Shown piece after piece: positions 13,682-22,727 of a DNA stretch of 52,052 bases. Every line of letters starts with the position of its first letter. Position 1 is the first letter of the stretch. The notes beneath the pieces are model-generated. The model was given only the letters and a program-made list of their open reading frames with translations. It had not been told where the DNA came from and searched no databases. The DNA comes from Clostridia bacterium (GTDB taxonomy: Bacteria > Bacillota > Clostridia > Oscillospirales > CAG-272), in assembly GCA_017938885.1 (NCBI GenBank), contig JAGBAS010000139.1, positions 1-52,052 on the forward strand, given 5' to 3'. Position numbers and translations under genes: made by a program.

Positions 13682-16075
13682 TTACTTCATCGCCTCAGCG
13701 ACCTTCTCCAGCAGCAGCACGCGCACGGCCTTGAGGTAGTCGTCGTCGGAGGTGTAGGTCACGACGTCGGTCGTCACCATGGCCACCATCTCGTCGGCGG
13801 CCTCGGGGCCTGCCAGCTCCTCCAGCATGGTCAAGAGCTGGTAATCCTGGATACCCATGCGGACGTTCTCCAGGCGGTGCGAGGAAATGGGCTCGTAGGA
13901 GCCGATGAGGGCACCGCTGTAGAACAGCACGCCGTCGCCGTGGGAGGCGGCTCCGATGAGGGGGGTCAGGTCGTTCAGCGGGTCAGACGTCCACCAAGTG
14001 GATTCCCAATAGAGCATACCCGTGGAATCGGTCATCTTGCACTGCCAGATGGAGACCAGGGGCTCAGTGCCGTCGCCCAGAGCCAGCCAGTTGGTATAGG
14101 GCTGACCGGGCTCCCAGCAGACGTACATCCAGGTCTCGTGGCCCTCCTTGGCCAGTGCGGCCATGCGCTCGGCGAAGGTGCCGTACTTCTTGTCCTGAGC
14201 CGAGGTGGTCATGTACTGCGTGCCGGGAATCATGTACTTGTCGCGGGGGGTAAAGGCGAAGGGCTTGGTGCACCAGATGTTGACGTAGGACTTCATGAAC
14301 TCGATCTGATCCTGCTCCTCCAGATTCATGTTGGTGAAGAAGGGGGATACCTGTCTGTAGCCGGGGAAGGTGGACGACAGACGGTTGCCCGCAGCGGCCA
14401 GATTGTTCAGCAGCTCGGTGTTGGTGGGCTCGTCCACGTAGTAGTAGAAGCCCTTCTTCAACCAGTCGGGATTGTCCTTCAGAATGCTGTAGGCCTGCTC
14501 CTCGTTATCACTGATCTTGTTGATTACGAAGGAATTGACGCGAGGATTGCTCAGGTAGTCGGCCACGCGTCCGTCGTCCAGGCGGTAGGGCAGACGGTAG
14601 GCGCAGAGGCGGTTCTCCAGGAGGAAGTCGTAGTAGATCTTGTAGAGATCCCAGTACTCGTAATCGTTCATGCCCTTGTTCTGGTAGGAGGAGACGATGG
14701 CCCAGTCGCCCATACCGATGGCGGTGCGCAGGGCGGTCTCGTCGGACAGGGAGAAGTCATACACGAGAACGTAGACCGTGGCGGTCTTGACGATCTTCCC
14801 CGTGGAGGCATCCGTAACGTTCAGCGTTGCGGCATACAGCCCGGCGGCCTGGTTGGGCTCTGCCCAGACCTTCACCACAAAGCCCTGGGACTGACCGCCC
14901 TTCACCGCAACGGCTCCGTCCGCAGGAGGCAGCGCATCGGGCAGGAGATTCCCGTTGACGTTCACGTAGTGCTCGCGGAGCAGCTTGGCTCTGAGGGTAT
15001 GTCCCTTACCGTCGGTGAAGTCGGAGAGGGATACGGTCAAGGAGCGATCGGAATCGGGAGCCAGGAAGAACTGGCAGTTCTCGATGCTGTTGCCCGCCAT
15101 GTGAATGACGTAGGTGTTCAGATCGGTGGCGGTGACGTCGGTCCGGTAGAGCTTTTCGGTCATGTGGTCAAACCAGAGCTTGATGGTAGCGTCCTCGTCG
15201 GGAGCGGTCAGCTTGTCGTAGCTGACACCGTCAACCGTAGGCTCCTTCAGATCAGACCCCTCACCGGGCTTGGAAAGATCGATGTTCATATCGCCGTAGG
15301 CCTCCTGTGCGGTTTTGTAGAAGTCGATGGAATAGATATACACCGACTCACCCTCGCCGCCGGGAGCGGTGAGGAAATCCAGACGGAAGCCGTTGACGAT
15401 CCCCGTTCAATCGGCGGCCGAGAGGTCGAAGATGATCTTTTGCCAGCCCTCGTTGCTTGCGTCGAAGGTGGCGGTGGTCTGGTAGCCGGGGGTGGCACCC
15501 TGGATACTGCCTGCGTAGTAGAACAGCTCAAAGGTCTCGGAATTGCAGTTCTCGGGGCGAATGGTGAAAACGAGATACTTGTACTCGTCGGCGCGGACGG
15601 CGTCCAGCTTGAAGGCCTTCATGTAGGCGGCGTAATTGAAGGTAACGAAGGGGTCGGAGGCGTTTTTCGTGGTGGTGAGCTTGAGCACAGAGCCGTAGGT
15701 CTCGTCCATGACGATCTCGGCCTTGCACTGGTTGGGGCCGCTGATAATGGTATTCAGCTTGGGACGCTTGGGCTCAAAGAAGGTGACGTGAGCCCCGTCG
15801 GTGGGCTCGTTGATGCGGGTAGACGGGTCATCGGTGGTGACCTCCTCGGGGGCGGTCTCCTCGGGGGTGGTCTCCGTGACCTCCCCGGTGGGCGGCTCGT
15901 CACGGGTGTCGGACTCTTGCGTGGGGTCTTCTGCGGCGGGTTGGGTCACGGCGGTGTCGGCGGGCGTAGTGTCCTCAAAGCCGCCCTCGGTGCAAGCCAC
16001 CAGGAGCAGGGCCAGAAGGGCCGCCAGCACCAGCGTGAGGGGCAGCCAGCGGTTCTTACGAGTACGGTGATTCAT
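13682..16075 (-). pseudogene. DUF4091-type glycosidase-like lipoprotein interrupted by an in-frame TGA
   Basis: One reading frame of 797 codons holds two fragments, residues 1-222 and 224-797, split by TGA at 15407-15409 with no frame change. The N-terminus has a signal peptide and lipobox (LLLVAC) followed by a Thr/Glu-rich linker, so the product would be a surface lipoprotein. Residues about 80-260 look like a beta-sandwich; the middle and end match DUF4091, related to GH123 hexosaminidases, including an Asp-Glu pair in YYYVDEPTN. Reading the TGA as Trp gives AADWTGIVNGFRLDF, a natural sequence, so a TGG to TGA change is likely. A downstream GTG at 15343 could restart translation, but without a signal peptide. 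An intact cytosolic relative lies at 31957. Confidence 0.8.
15407..15409 (-). other. In-frame TGA codon at an expected Trp position
   Basis: TGA separates two halves that are otherwise continuous in the same frame. Genes elsewhere in the window use TGG for Trp and TGA as a normal stop, so general recoding is not supported. A point mutation, base-calling error or programmed readthrough remain. Confidence 0.85.
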
Positions 16076-16104
16076 GGAAGCCTCCTGTAAAATTCGATCA
16101 TCTC

Positions 16105-16133
16105 ATTATAGCACAGAACCTGCGGCCCGTCAA
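16105..16133 (-). promoter_or_regulatory. Promoter of the DUF4091 lipoprotein gene
   Basis: Minus strand TTGACG (16128-16133), 17-base spacer, TATAAT (16105-16110), with TGTGC directly before the -10 box. It lies 30 bases before the start codon. Confidence 0.8.
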
Positions 16134-16234
16134 GGGTGAATGCCAAAAAAGCCGCCTGCATTTTCCGAAAAAGTTCTGCCCGATGCCGGAAGCATCCCGA
16201 AAGCATCCGCGAGGGGATAATCCGCGAAAACCAC

Positions 16235-16263
16235 TTGCAATCCGAGCGGATCTGTGCTATAAT
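16235..16263 (+). promoter_or_regulatory. Promoter of the PHP-domain gene
   Basis: TTGCAA (16235-16240), 17-base spacer, TATAAT (16258-16263), again preceded by TGTGC. The start codon follows about 100 bases later with AAGGAGG. Confidence 0.78.
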
Positions 16264-16363
16264 GATGGTATCCCGCAAGCGGGACAAGTACATTCTTCCC
16301 GAACTGCTGTGGGACTCAGGTCTCATAGATGAATACACTCATTACCTATAAGGAGGATCCCCC

Positions 16364-17719
16364 ATGAAGCAAGTATTCTACGATTACGACGTGTACCCTA
16401 AGGTATTCCTCGGCAACCGCGAAAAAACCGTCACCATCCAACCCCAAGGTGTCAATTCCGCATTCCAGAAGGACAAGACCTATACCGTCCAGGTGCTCAA
16501 GGTCAATCAAGGCAATATGGGACCCTGGCCCGAGAGGGGCGGCCGCACCGGCCTGTCGGTGACTCCCGACGAGGACGGCTGTCTCCGCGTCACCGCCTAC
16601 TTTGAGGGAGAGGGCGAGCACTACCTCAACGTAGACGACGGCGGCCGCCGTCTGTGCACCCTGGCCGTCTACAGCCTGGCCGAGGATATGGCGGGCCGTA
16701 TTCCCCAGCGCGGCGACCTCCACGTCCACACCTGCCGCTCCGACGGTCACGACGATCCCGTCAACGTGGTGGCCAACTACCGAGGCCACGGCTACGACTT
16801 CATGGTCATTTCGGATCACAACCGCTACTACCCTTCCCTGGAGGCCATCCGCCGCTACGGCAACCTCAGCGACGTAGCCATCATCCCCGGTGAGGAGGTG
16901 CACCTTCCCCATAACACCGTCCACTACGTCAACTTCGGCGGCACCTACTCCATCAACGCTCTGGTGGCAGGCGGCCCCAACGATGAAAAGGCCGGCGCCG
17001 ATCTCGCGTGGAGAAGCCTGGACGGCGTCGCTCCCGATCCCATGTCTGAGGAAGAATTCACCGCTATGATCGAGGCGCGCGCCGCCAAGGTGCCCCTGGA
17101 GCATCACTCCGAGCGCATGAGCTTCGCGGTCATGGAGTGGATCTACGAGCATATGCAGAAGAACGGCGGCCTGGGCGTATTCCCTCACCCCTACTGGCTG
17201 TGCCAGCTCATGCAGCTCCCCGAGGAGTACACCGAGTTCATCTACAGAAACAAGCCCTTCGACGCCTTTGAGGTGCTGGGCGGGGAGAACTACTACTCCC
17301 ACAACGGCTTCCAGACCGCTCTCTACTACGAGATGCGTCGGAACGGCATCGACCATCCCGTTGTCGGCGCCACCGACAGCCACAATTCGGCCGCTGAGCA
17401 CAACCGCAACGCCCTCATCTGCTCCACCATCGTTTTCGCCAAGGAGAACACCCGCGAGGGGCTGGTCTCGGCCATCAAGGACAAGTATTCGGTGGCCGTG
17501 GACACCATCAGCACCGAGTACCGCCTGGTGGGTGACTTCCGCTGGATCCGCTACGGCTGCTTCCTGATGGAAAATTACTTCCCCATCCACGACGAGGTCT
17601 GCCGCGCCGAGGGCTACTACCTCCGCCGCCACTTTGCCGGGGACAAGCAGGCCACCGCCGTGCTGGCGGCCATGAAGGGTCAGCTGCCCGCTTTGCAGAA
17701 GAAGTATTTCGATCTGTAA
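16364..17719 (+). CDS. PHP-domain metal-dependent phosphoesterase-like protein
   Basis: A 451-residue protein with an N-terminal domain of about 115 residues of unknown fold, then a PHP domain. The metal-binding motifs appear in order: GDLHVHTCRSDGHDDP, VISDHN, GEEVHLP, HHSER, GVFPHPY and GATDSHN. PHP domains hydrolyse phosphoesters or related bonds using two or three metal ions; the substrate is not evident. No signal peptide is seen, so it is cytosolic. It stands alone under its own promoter, divergent from the DUF4091 lipoprotein gene. The N-terminal half resembles carbohydrate-operon PHP proteins only by context, so I make no specific claim. Confidence 0.85.
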   Translation: MKQVFYDYDVYPKVFLGNREKTVTIQPQGVNSAFQKDKTYTVQVLKVNQGNMGPWPERGGRTGLSVTPDEDGCLRVTAYFEGEGEHYLNVDDGGRRLCTLAVYSLAEDMAGRIPQRGDLHVHTCRSDGHDDPVNVVANYRGHGYDFMVISDHNRYYPSLEAIRRYGNLSDVAIIPGEEVHLPHNTVHYVNFGGTYSINALVAGGPNDEKAGADLAWRSLDGVAPDPMSEEEFTAMIEARAAKVPLEHHSERMSFAVMEWIYEHMQKNGGLGVFPHPYWLCQLMQLPEEYTEFIYRNKPFDAFEVLGGENYYSHNGFQTALYYEMRRNGIDHPVVGATDSHNSAAEHNRNALICSTIVFAKENTREGLVSAIKDKYSVAVDTISTEYRLVGDFRWIRYGCFLMENYFPIHDEVCRAEGYYLRRHFAGDKQATAVLAAMKGQLPALQKKYFDL

Positions 17720-17769
17720 TTTTATTGACTACGAGGGGGCTTGCTTGCAGGCTCCCTTGGTTGTTGTGA

Positions 17770-18065
17770 GGGATAGCAAATTGCAGTTTATCGGTGGGTT
17801 TCCTCGTTACTTGCCTTCCCCATGCGGTGCCATCCGCAAGCGGATGCGGGGGATCACCGTAGGTGGTGGATGAGGAGAGCGGGTTTGTTTTTTCGTACGG
17901 GTGTATACGGAAACCCCTTGATACACCAAGAAAAATCATACCCGATACCGAACCGTAATTTGCTCTCCTCATCCACCGCTTCGCGGTCCCCCGCATCCGC
18001 TTGCGGATGGCACCGCATGGGGAAGGCAAAGGAACGGACCGACAAACCCAAATTTGAACCCCTTT
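17770..18065. repeat. Palindromic MITE-like element, family 2, copy 1
   Basis: Arms of about 70 bases: 17812-17880 (CCTTCCCCATGCGGTGCCAT through GATGAGGAGAGC) and the reverse complement at 17962-18030, around a centre of about 80 bases. The arms match except for one inner hairpin of about 12 bases (CACCGTAGGTG left, CCGCGAAGCGG right). Outer flanks also pair loosely (ATCGGTGGGTTT against GACAAACCC). No transposase is encoded. It fills the 449-base gap between the PHP gene and the next membrane protein gene. Confidence 0.82.
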
Positions 18066-18168
18066 TGTAAAGAAACTGTAAACTCCCCCATTTTCACTCA
18101 GAAACCTGAAAGGTCTCCCCCATTTTTTGCGTCTTATAAGGTAATATCACCTTGAAAGGACTTTCATC

Positions 18169-19245
18169 ATGACCTATTTCATCCTCGCCGCCTCGGCGAT
18201 CCTGGCCATCATCTTCATAGCGGGCATCGTCTCCGCCATCCGCGAGAGGGGACGCTCGGACAAGGGGCGGGTCTACCTCCCCGGTACTTTCGCCTGGCTC
18301 GGCGGTATCGGCGGTGGGCTGTTCCTCATCCCCACCCTCATCATCCTCTTGACCACCGACGAGTCCCCCTGGCTCTCCTTCGTCTTCCTCTGCATCTCCA
18401 TGCTGGGCGGTGTCCTGTCCCTGGCCCACCTCAACTGCCGCATCACCTACGATCAGGAGTCCTTCACCCACAAGAACTTCCTCGGTATCAAGCGCACCTA
18501 CACCTACGACCAGATCACGGGCCTCAAGGAGGGCACCCATGAGGATATCTTCTACATGGGCCGCCACTTCGCCATGATCGACGAGTATTCCGTTGGTGCC
18601 ATGGAGTTTGAGATCATGGCCAAGAAGCGGTATCAGGCCCTGAGCGGCGGTAAGCCCATTCCCCGGGTCAAGCCCAAGCTACCCGATCCCTTCAACGGCC
18701 ACGTGGAGGGCGGGGCGGGGCTGATCGTGGTGTACATCGGCGTCACCCTCCTGTTCCTCGCCCTTTTGGGCTGGTTTGTAGCCGACGTGTACCTCATCCC
18801 ACCCTCCCCCGAAGAGAACAAGCGGATGGAGATGGTCTTCGACCGCGCTGCGGTGAGGGGGGATTGTCTGTACCTCTACCCCGCAGACGAGAGCATGGAG
18901 AGCTTCCAGATCCGCCATCTGGACGGATCGGTGGATCCGGATCCCATCAAGGCGGTCTGCGACGGCACCACGACCGTCACGGTCTACGCCGACCGCACCA
19001 AGCCCAAGAATGGGGATCCCTACTATCTGGTGGAGGCGGTCATGGTGGACGACACCGTCCTGTTCTCCTTTGAGGACGAGCAGCGGCTTCGCCAGAACGA
19101 GTACTGGCCCTTGATCCCCTTTATCGGCGGGTTTATCCTTCTGTGGTGTGTCTACATCTTCTTCTCCATCCGCGTGGGACGCAATCCCGAGCGGTACAGC
19201 AAGAAGGTCATCCGTCTGTTCTTCAAGGACGGGTACGTTCATTGA
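18169..19245 (+). CDS. Multi-pass membrane protein of unknown function
   Basis: A 358-residue protein with hydrophobic segments at about residues 3-22, 42-62, 67-85, 183-207 and 308-331, and charged loops between them. The segment SFTHKNFLGIKRTYTYDQITGLKEG resembles the PH-like strand pattern of small bacterial PH-domain membrane proteins, and the soluble loop at about 215-300 looks beta-rich (DGTTTVTVYADRTKPKNG). I do not recognise a named family with certainty. The ribosome site GAAAGGAC precedes ATG 18169. It stands alone between MITE copy 1 and the 33-base tandem repeats, transcribed on the plus strand. Confidence 0.75.
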   Translation: MTYFILAASAILAIIFIAGIVSAIRERGRSDKGRVYLPGTFAWLGGIGGGLFLIPTLIILLTTDESPWLSFVFLCISMLGGVLSLAHLNCRITYDQESFTHKNFLGIKRTYTYDQITGLKEGTHEDIFYMGRHFAMIDEYSVGAMEFEIMAKKRYQALSGGKPIPRVKPKLPDPFNGHVEGGAGLIVVYIGVTLLFLALLGWFVADVYLIPPSPEENKRMEMVFDRAAVRGDCLYLYPADESMESFQIRHLDGSVDPDPIKAVCDGTTTVTVYADRTKPKNGDPYYLVEAVMVDDTVLFSFEDEQRLRQNEYWPLIPFIGGFILLWCVYIFFSIRVGRNPERYSKKVIRLFFKDGYVH

Positions 19246-19283
19246 AGAACAGACGGCATATTGCCCTCTGATCCGAGGCGGGC

Positions 19284-19380
19284 TTTCGAAAATTTGTAAA
19301 AAGTATTGCGAGTCTTTCCGAAAATTTTGTCAAAAGTATTGCGAGTCTTTCCGAAAATTTTGTCAAAAGTATTGCAAACT
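19284..19380. repeat. Three tandem copies of a 31-33 bp unit
   Basis: Units 19284-19314, 19315-19347 and 19348-19380, consensus TTTCCGAAAATTTTGTCAAA then AGTATTGCGAGTC. The second and third are identical over 28 bases; the last is the source of the -35 box of the following promoter. A period of 33 bases is close to three helical turns, fitting stacked binding sites for one regulator, or a slippage duplication. Confidence 0.85.
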
Positions 19381-19400
19381 TCCGATTAATATGGTATAAT
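19372..19400 (+). promoter_or_regulatory. Promoter of the secreted GCG-tail protein at 19449
   Basis: TTGCAA (19372-19377), 17 bases, TATAAT (19395-19400) with TGG before the -10 box. The -35 box lies inside the last 33-base tandem unit, so anything binding the repeats would affect this promoter. Confidence 0.82.
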
Positions 19401-19448
19401 GAACACATCGGTAATACACCGCTGAATCATGTAAAGGAGGAAACACAC

Positions 19449-20990
19449 ATGAAAAAACTGCTTGCAGTCCTGTTGCTTCTGTCCATGCTGGCCTCCCTGG
19501 CCGTCATCACCCCCGCCGCTGCGGTGGAGGGCGATTGGATCACCCTGCGACAGGCCAACGATTATCACGAGGTCGATCCCGAGACGGGTGAGGAGCCTCC
19601 CTACCAGGCCGCTCCCGGTTATACGTACACCGACGAGGGCTTTACCACCATCCCTGCCGACTATACCGGCACCTGCCCCTACTTCAACATCCGCTCCAAG
19701 GATAAATACGACATCCGGGACGGTCTGTACATCCAGCTCCGCGTGGACGACTTCTCCTACCAGGGTCCCGACGGCACGGCTGACGAGTGGGTCCTGTTCT
19801 CCCTGTGGGACAGCGAGAACATCGCCCCCGGTCAGAACGGCTACGGTAACGGTTGGTTCGGTCTGATCCGCGGCGCGGGCGGCGGCGCACCTGCCACCTT
19901 CGAGGGCGAGACCATTACCCCCGAGGTGGACGATCAGGGCCGCGAGATCTACACCTTTGAGGTGGAATGGGACGGAAGCCAGTACCACTTCACCATGAAC
20001 GACGTGCCGATCGCCAAGAGCAAGACCATTTCGGATACGCTCATCAAGACCAACGATAAGGGCGAGTTTTACGTGGGTATCTCCATCCAGTCCACCGTCA
20101 AGGACGGCGTGGCTGCCCTCTCCATTCTGAAGTTCGGCACCTCCGAGAAGGACGCCACCACCCCCGTGGGCACCGACTCCGCTGAGCCCGAGCCCAACAA
20201 CAACATTACCGCTCCCATGATGGATCCCACCACCATCGGTGAAAACCAGCCCGCCGTGTACTGGGATGCCGCCCAGTACAAGAACGTCACGGGCTCGAAT
20301 CTGGAATTCCTGGCTATGGGTAACAACTCCTACCGGGTAACGGCTCTGGATCCCAACGGCTTCTTCACCTGGACCATTCGCAAGGATATCTCCTACGCCG
20401 CAGAGGACTTCCCCGTCATGGCCATCATGGTCAAGGATTTCTGGAAGAGCGGCACTCTGTGGTACTTCTGCGGTGACACCGTAGGCCCCGCTTCGACCAA
20501 CCGTATCGTCTTCAACGCCTTTGACGGCGTCTACTTTCAGGGCGATTCCGAGCTGCCTGTGGAGGATTACTCCTTGATCCTGGTGAGCCTGGAGGAGCTG
20601 GGCGAGGGACGCCTCAACGGCTTCCGTATCGACTTCAACGGCATGGATATAGTCAACGAGCCCGAGTTTGAGCTTTGCTACATGGGTTGCTTCCGCTCCG
20701 AGGAAGAGGCCGAGGCATACGGCAAAGCCTTCCTGGGTCTGTCCGCTGACGACGCCACCACGCCCAACGACGAGGAGACGACCGTCGCCGACGGCGAAGA
20801 GACCACGGCCGCTTCCGACGGCGATGCTACCAATGCTCCCGACGGCGGTACCACCGACGCTCCCGGCGCAAACGACACCGCTGAGGCTCCCACCGAGCCC
20901 ACCAAGGGCGGTTGCGGATCCGTCATGGGCTTCAGCCTGGCGGCTCTGATCGCGCTGGCCGGGGCTTACCTGGTCAAGAAGAAGGACTGA
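19449..20990 (+). CDS. Secreted surface protein with C-terminal GCG-transmembrane-KKKD tail
   Basis: A 513-residue exported protein. Residues 1-25 are a signal peptide (KKLLAVLLLLSMLASLAV, then PAAA). Two beta-rich regions follow, about 27-230 and 265-430. The first, with DGLYIQLRVDDF and YTFEVEWDGSQYHFTMND, resembles a concanavalin-like or carbohydrate-binding sandwich. Then comes a low-complexity Thr/Ala/Asp linker (about 435-483). The end is KGGCG, a hydrophobic segment FSLAALIALAGAYLV and KKKD. The same tail occurs in the protein at 40974. No catalytic motif is recognised; a glycan-binding or adhesion role is inference. Ribosome site AAAGGAGG precedes ATG. Confidence 0.8.
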   Translation: MKKLLAVLLLLSMLASLAVITPAAAVEGDWITLRQANDYHEVDPETGEEPPYQAAPGYTYTDEGFTTIPADYTGTCPYFNIRSKDKYDIRDGLYIQLRVDDFSYQGPDGTADEWVLFSLWDSENIAPGQNGYGNGWFGLIRGAGGGAPATFEGETITPEVDDQGREIYTFEVEWDGSQYHFTMNDVPIAKSKTISDTLIKTNDKGEFYVGISIQSTVKDGVAALSILKFGTSEKDATTPVGTDSAEPEPNNNITAPMMDPTTIGENQPAVYWDAAQYKNVTGSNLEFLAMGNNSYRVTALDPNGFFTWTIRKDISYAAEDFPVMAIMVKDFWKSGTLWYFCGDTVGPASTNRIVFNAFDGVYFQGDSELPVEDYSLILVSLEELGEGRLNGFRIDFNGMDIVNEPEFELCYMGCFRSEEEAEAYGKAFLGLSADDATTPNDEETTVADGEETTAASDGDATNAPDGGTTDAPGANDTAEAPTEPTKGGCGSVMGFSLAALIALAGAYLVKKKD

Positions 20991-21032
20991 ACGATTCAGT
21001 CGTTCACCCGCTTTATAGATCCGTAAACAAAG

Positions 21033-21061
21033 GGCTCCCGCTTCTCGCGGGGGCCTTTTTT
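21033..21061 (+). terminator. Intrinsic terminator after the 19449 gene
   Basis: Stem GGCTCCCGC / GCGGGGGCC with a five-base loop TTCTC, followed by TTTTTT, about 40 bases past the stop codon. Confidence 0.9.
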
Positions 21062-21127
21062 GCGGCCGACGGGAAAAGGAACCATCAAATTCTCACTTTT
21101 TAACAGTCCCCCTCAACCAAAATGATG

Positions 21128-21156
21128 TTGACGGGGGACTATCTTTTTGGTATAAT
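21128..21156 (+). promoter_or_regulatory. Promoter of the XRE regulator at 21214
   Basis: TTGACG (21128-21133), 17 bases, TATAAT (21151-21156). The start codon follows about 57 bases later. Confidence 0.85.
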
Positions 21157-21213
21157 GATTATTGTATATATTATGACCTGTTCGTGAAAAGTTTTAGAGA
21201 GTAAGGAGTATGC

Positions 21214-22323
21214 ATGAATCTGCGGATCGCCGAGAATATCAAGAGACTGCGGCAGGAAAGCCGACTGACCCAGGTGCAGCTGGCCGAACGGCTGGGCGTG
21301 TCCTACCAAGCCATCAGCCGTTGGGAAAATGAGACCACTTACCCCGACATCGAGCTGCTTCCCGCCATCGCCGCCCTGTTCGGGGTCACCGTGGACGAGC
21401 TTTTGGGCAGTACGCCCACCGAGCAAAAGGAGTCTCTGAAACAGAGCTGGGACAAGCTGAAAACCATCACCGACCCCCGCGAGCGAGTCTCTCTTTTGAG
21501 GCGGATGCATCGGGATTTCCCCCACGACGGGTATCTGTCGGTCCGCCTCTGCGCCGAGGTGCCCTCCATCGAGGAAAAAAGGCGGCTGGCCGAGGAGATC
21601 CTGCGGGATTCCGACGTGCCCTACGTCCGCTCCCTGGCCATTCGCCAGATGATCCGGGACGAGGAGGAGGGACGGGTCATGGAGTTGATGTGGGACTATA
21701 ATATCCCCGAGGAATGCTGGAACGAGCTGTTGGAGGATCGCTACCGCGCCCGCGGGGAGATCGAGACCTACCACCGTCAGCGGCAGATGATCCTCTTGGA
21801 TTCCCTCCGCAAGGCCATGACACGCATGACGGTCAGCGGCACCGACTGCCTCCCCGACGATCCCGCCGATAACGAGGCGGGTGCCCGCACCATCCTACGG
21901 GTCATCGCCGCTCTGACCGAAACTGCCCTGTCCGAAAAGCACCCCGTAGCCGGGGAGGGTGAGCCCGACCTGTGGGTCTCGGAGCGCGCCTGGGCGGGGA
22001 TCACCCTGGCTTGCGCCCTCTCCGCCAAGGGAGCGGGCGAGGAAGCCATCACCGTCTTGGAGGATGCCGCCGACCTGGTCTCCCGCGTCCGCGCCCTGCC
22101 TCCCGAGACGCCTCTGTCCTACGCCACCCACGGCCTCCCCCGCTTCGACACCACCCGCGCCACCCTGGGCGGGCTGGTCTACGAGGCTGACCACATGGGA
22201 GACCAGTTCGCCCACGCCGCCTTTGATTTCCTGCGGGAGCATCCCGCCTACGGGGAAAGGTTTGAGGCTTGTCGGAGCGTGTTCGTTTCGAGGGAGGATC
22301 GGGCAGACCACCGAATGCCGTAA
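21214..22323 (+). CDS. XRE-family regulator with large C-terminal helical domain
   Basis: A 369-residue protein. Residues 4-63 form a Cro/C1-type helix-turn-helix (AENIKRLRQESRLTQVQLAE, VSYQAISRWENETTYPDIEL) typical of Firmicutes regulators. The remaining 300 residues are predicted helical with repeated short helices, resembling TPR-like sensor or scaffold regions, ending in a charged tail. The target is unknown. The start ATG 21214 follows AAGGAG. It has its own promoter and is convergent with the small XRE gene at 22368. Confidence 0.85.
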   Translation: MNLRIAENIKRLRQESRLTQVQLAERLGVSYQAISRWENETTYPDIELLPAIAALFGVTVDELLGSTPTEQKESLKQSWDKLKTITDPRERVSLLRRMHRDFPHDGYLSVRLCAEVPSIEEKRRLAEEILRDSDVPYVRSLAIRQMIRDEEEGRVMELMWDYNIPEECWNELLEDRYRARGEIETYHRQRQMILLDSLRKAMTRMTVSGTDCLPDDPADNEAGARTILRVIAALTETALSEKHPVAGEGEPDLWVSERAWAGITLACALSAKGAGEEAITVLEDAADLVSRVRALPPETPLSYATHGLPRFDTTRATLGGLVYEADHMGDQFAHAAFDFLREHPAYGERFEACRSVFVSREDRADHRMP

Positions 22324-22329
22324 ACAAAA

Positions 22330-22369
22330 AAGCCTCGCGCAGACTCATGTTCCGAGTGGCGCGGGGCTT
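22330..22369 (-). terminator. Intrinsic terminator between convergent XRE genes
   Basis: Stem AAGCCTCGCGC / GCGCGGGGCTT with a nested ACTC/GAGT stem. On the minus strand it runs into TTTTTTGTTTA, so it mainly serves the small XRE gene, whose stop codon overlaps it. The plus-strand tail TATTCG is weak. Confidence 0.72.
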
Positions 22370-22607
22370 ATTCGTTGGAGGGGAGCGAAAAGATCTCGTC
22401 AAAGGTGACGTTCAAGATCCGCTTGATATGCAGGATCTCGTCGGGGTACAGGTGCCGTTGACCTACCTCAATTTTGGCGACCGCGCTACGGGTGACGTCA
22501 CACCCCGAAAGCTGAAGCTTGGCGGCCAACGCTTCCTGGGTCATGCCTGCCCGCTCACGGAGGAGGCGGATATTGGTGCCAATCTGTTTCTCGATTTTCT
22601 GATTCAT
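22368..22607 (-). CDS. Small XRE-family repressor
   Basis: A 79-residue Cro/C1-type helix-turn-helix protein (IGTNIRLLRERAGMTQEALA, TRSAVAKIEVGQRHLYPDEI) with almost nothing beyond the DNA-binding fold. It is divergent from the SLOG gene at 22728, and a 10-base perfect inverted repeat lies between them over the SLOG promoter. It is the obvious candidate to bind that site and repress both genes. Ribosome site GGTGAG precedes ATG 22607. Confidence 0.88.
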   Translation of the reverse strand: MNQKIEKQIGTNIRLLRERAGMTQEALAAKLQLSGCDVTRSAVAKIEVGQRHLYPDEILHIKRILNVTFDEIFSLPSNE

Positions 22608-22616
22608 GTTCTCACC

Positions 22617-22644
22617 ATAATAAAGTTTTTCTTGACTTTATTAT
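22617..22644. promoter_or_regulatory. Perfect inverted repeat operator candidate
   Basis: ATAATAAAGT (22617-22626) and ACTTTATTAT (22635-22644), spacer 8. It starts ten bases upstream of the small XRE gene and covers the -35 box of the divergent promoter, the usual arrangement of an autoregulated XRE repressor site. Confidence 0.75.
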
Positions 22645-22660
22645 ATTCGTGTGATATCAT
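22632..22660 (+). promoter_or_regulatory. Promoter of the SLOG gene at 22728
   Basis: TTGACT (22632-22637), 17 bases, TATCAT (22655-22660). The -35 box is inside the inverted repeat operator. Confidence 0.72.
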
Positions 22661-22727
22661 AATATTGCACCTATATAAGAGCAACCCGAAAATTTGACAT
22701 GTGAGAAAGGGAAGAGCTGTGAAATGA

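Noticed and set aside
15407..15409. General TGA reassignment to Trp or selenocysteine in this organism
   Set aside because: Many confident genes end in TGA and use TGG for Trp, and no selenocysteine-type element was recognised after the codon.
16346..17632. A 428-codon minus-strand frame opposite the PHP gene
   Set aside because: The plus-strand frame contains ordered PHP metal motifs and a promoter and ribosome site; the minus frame has none.
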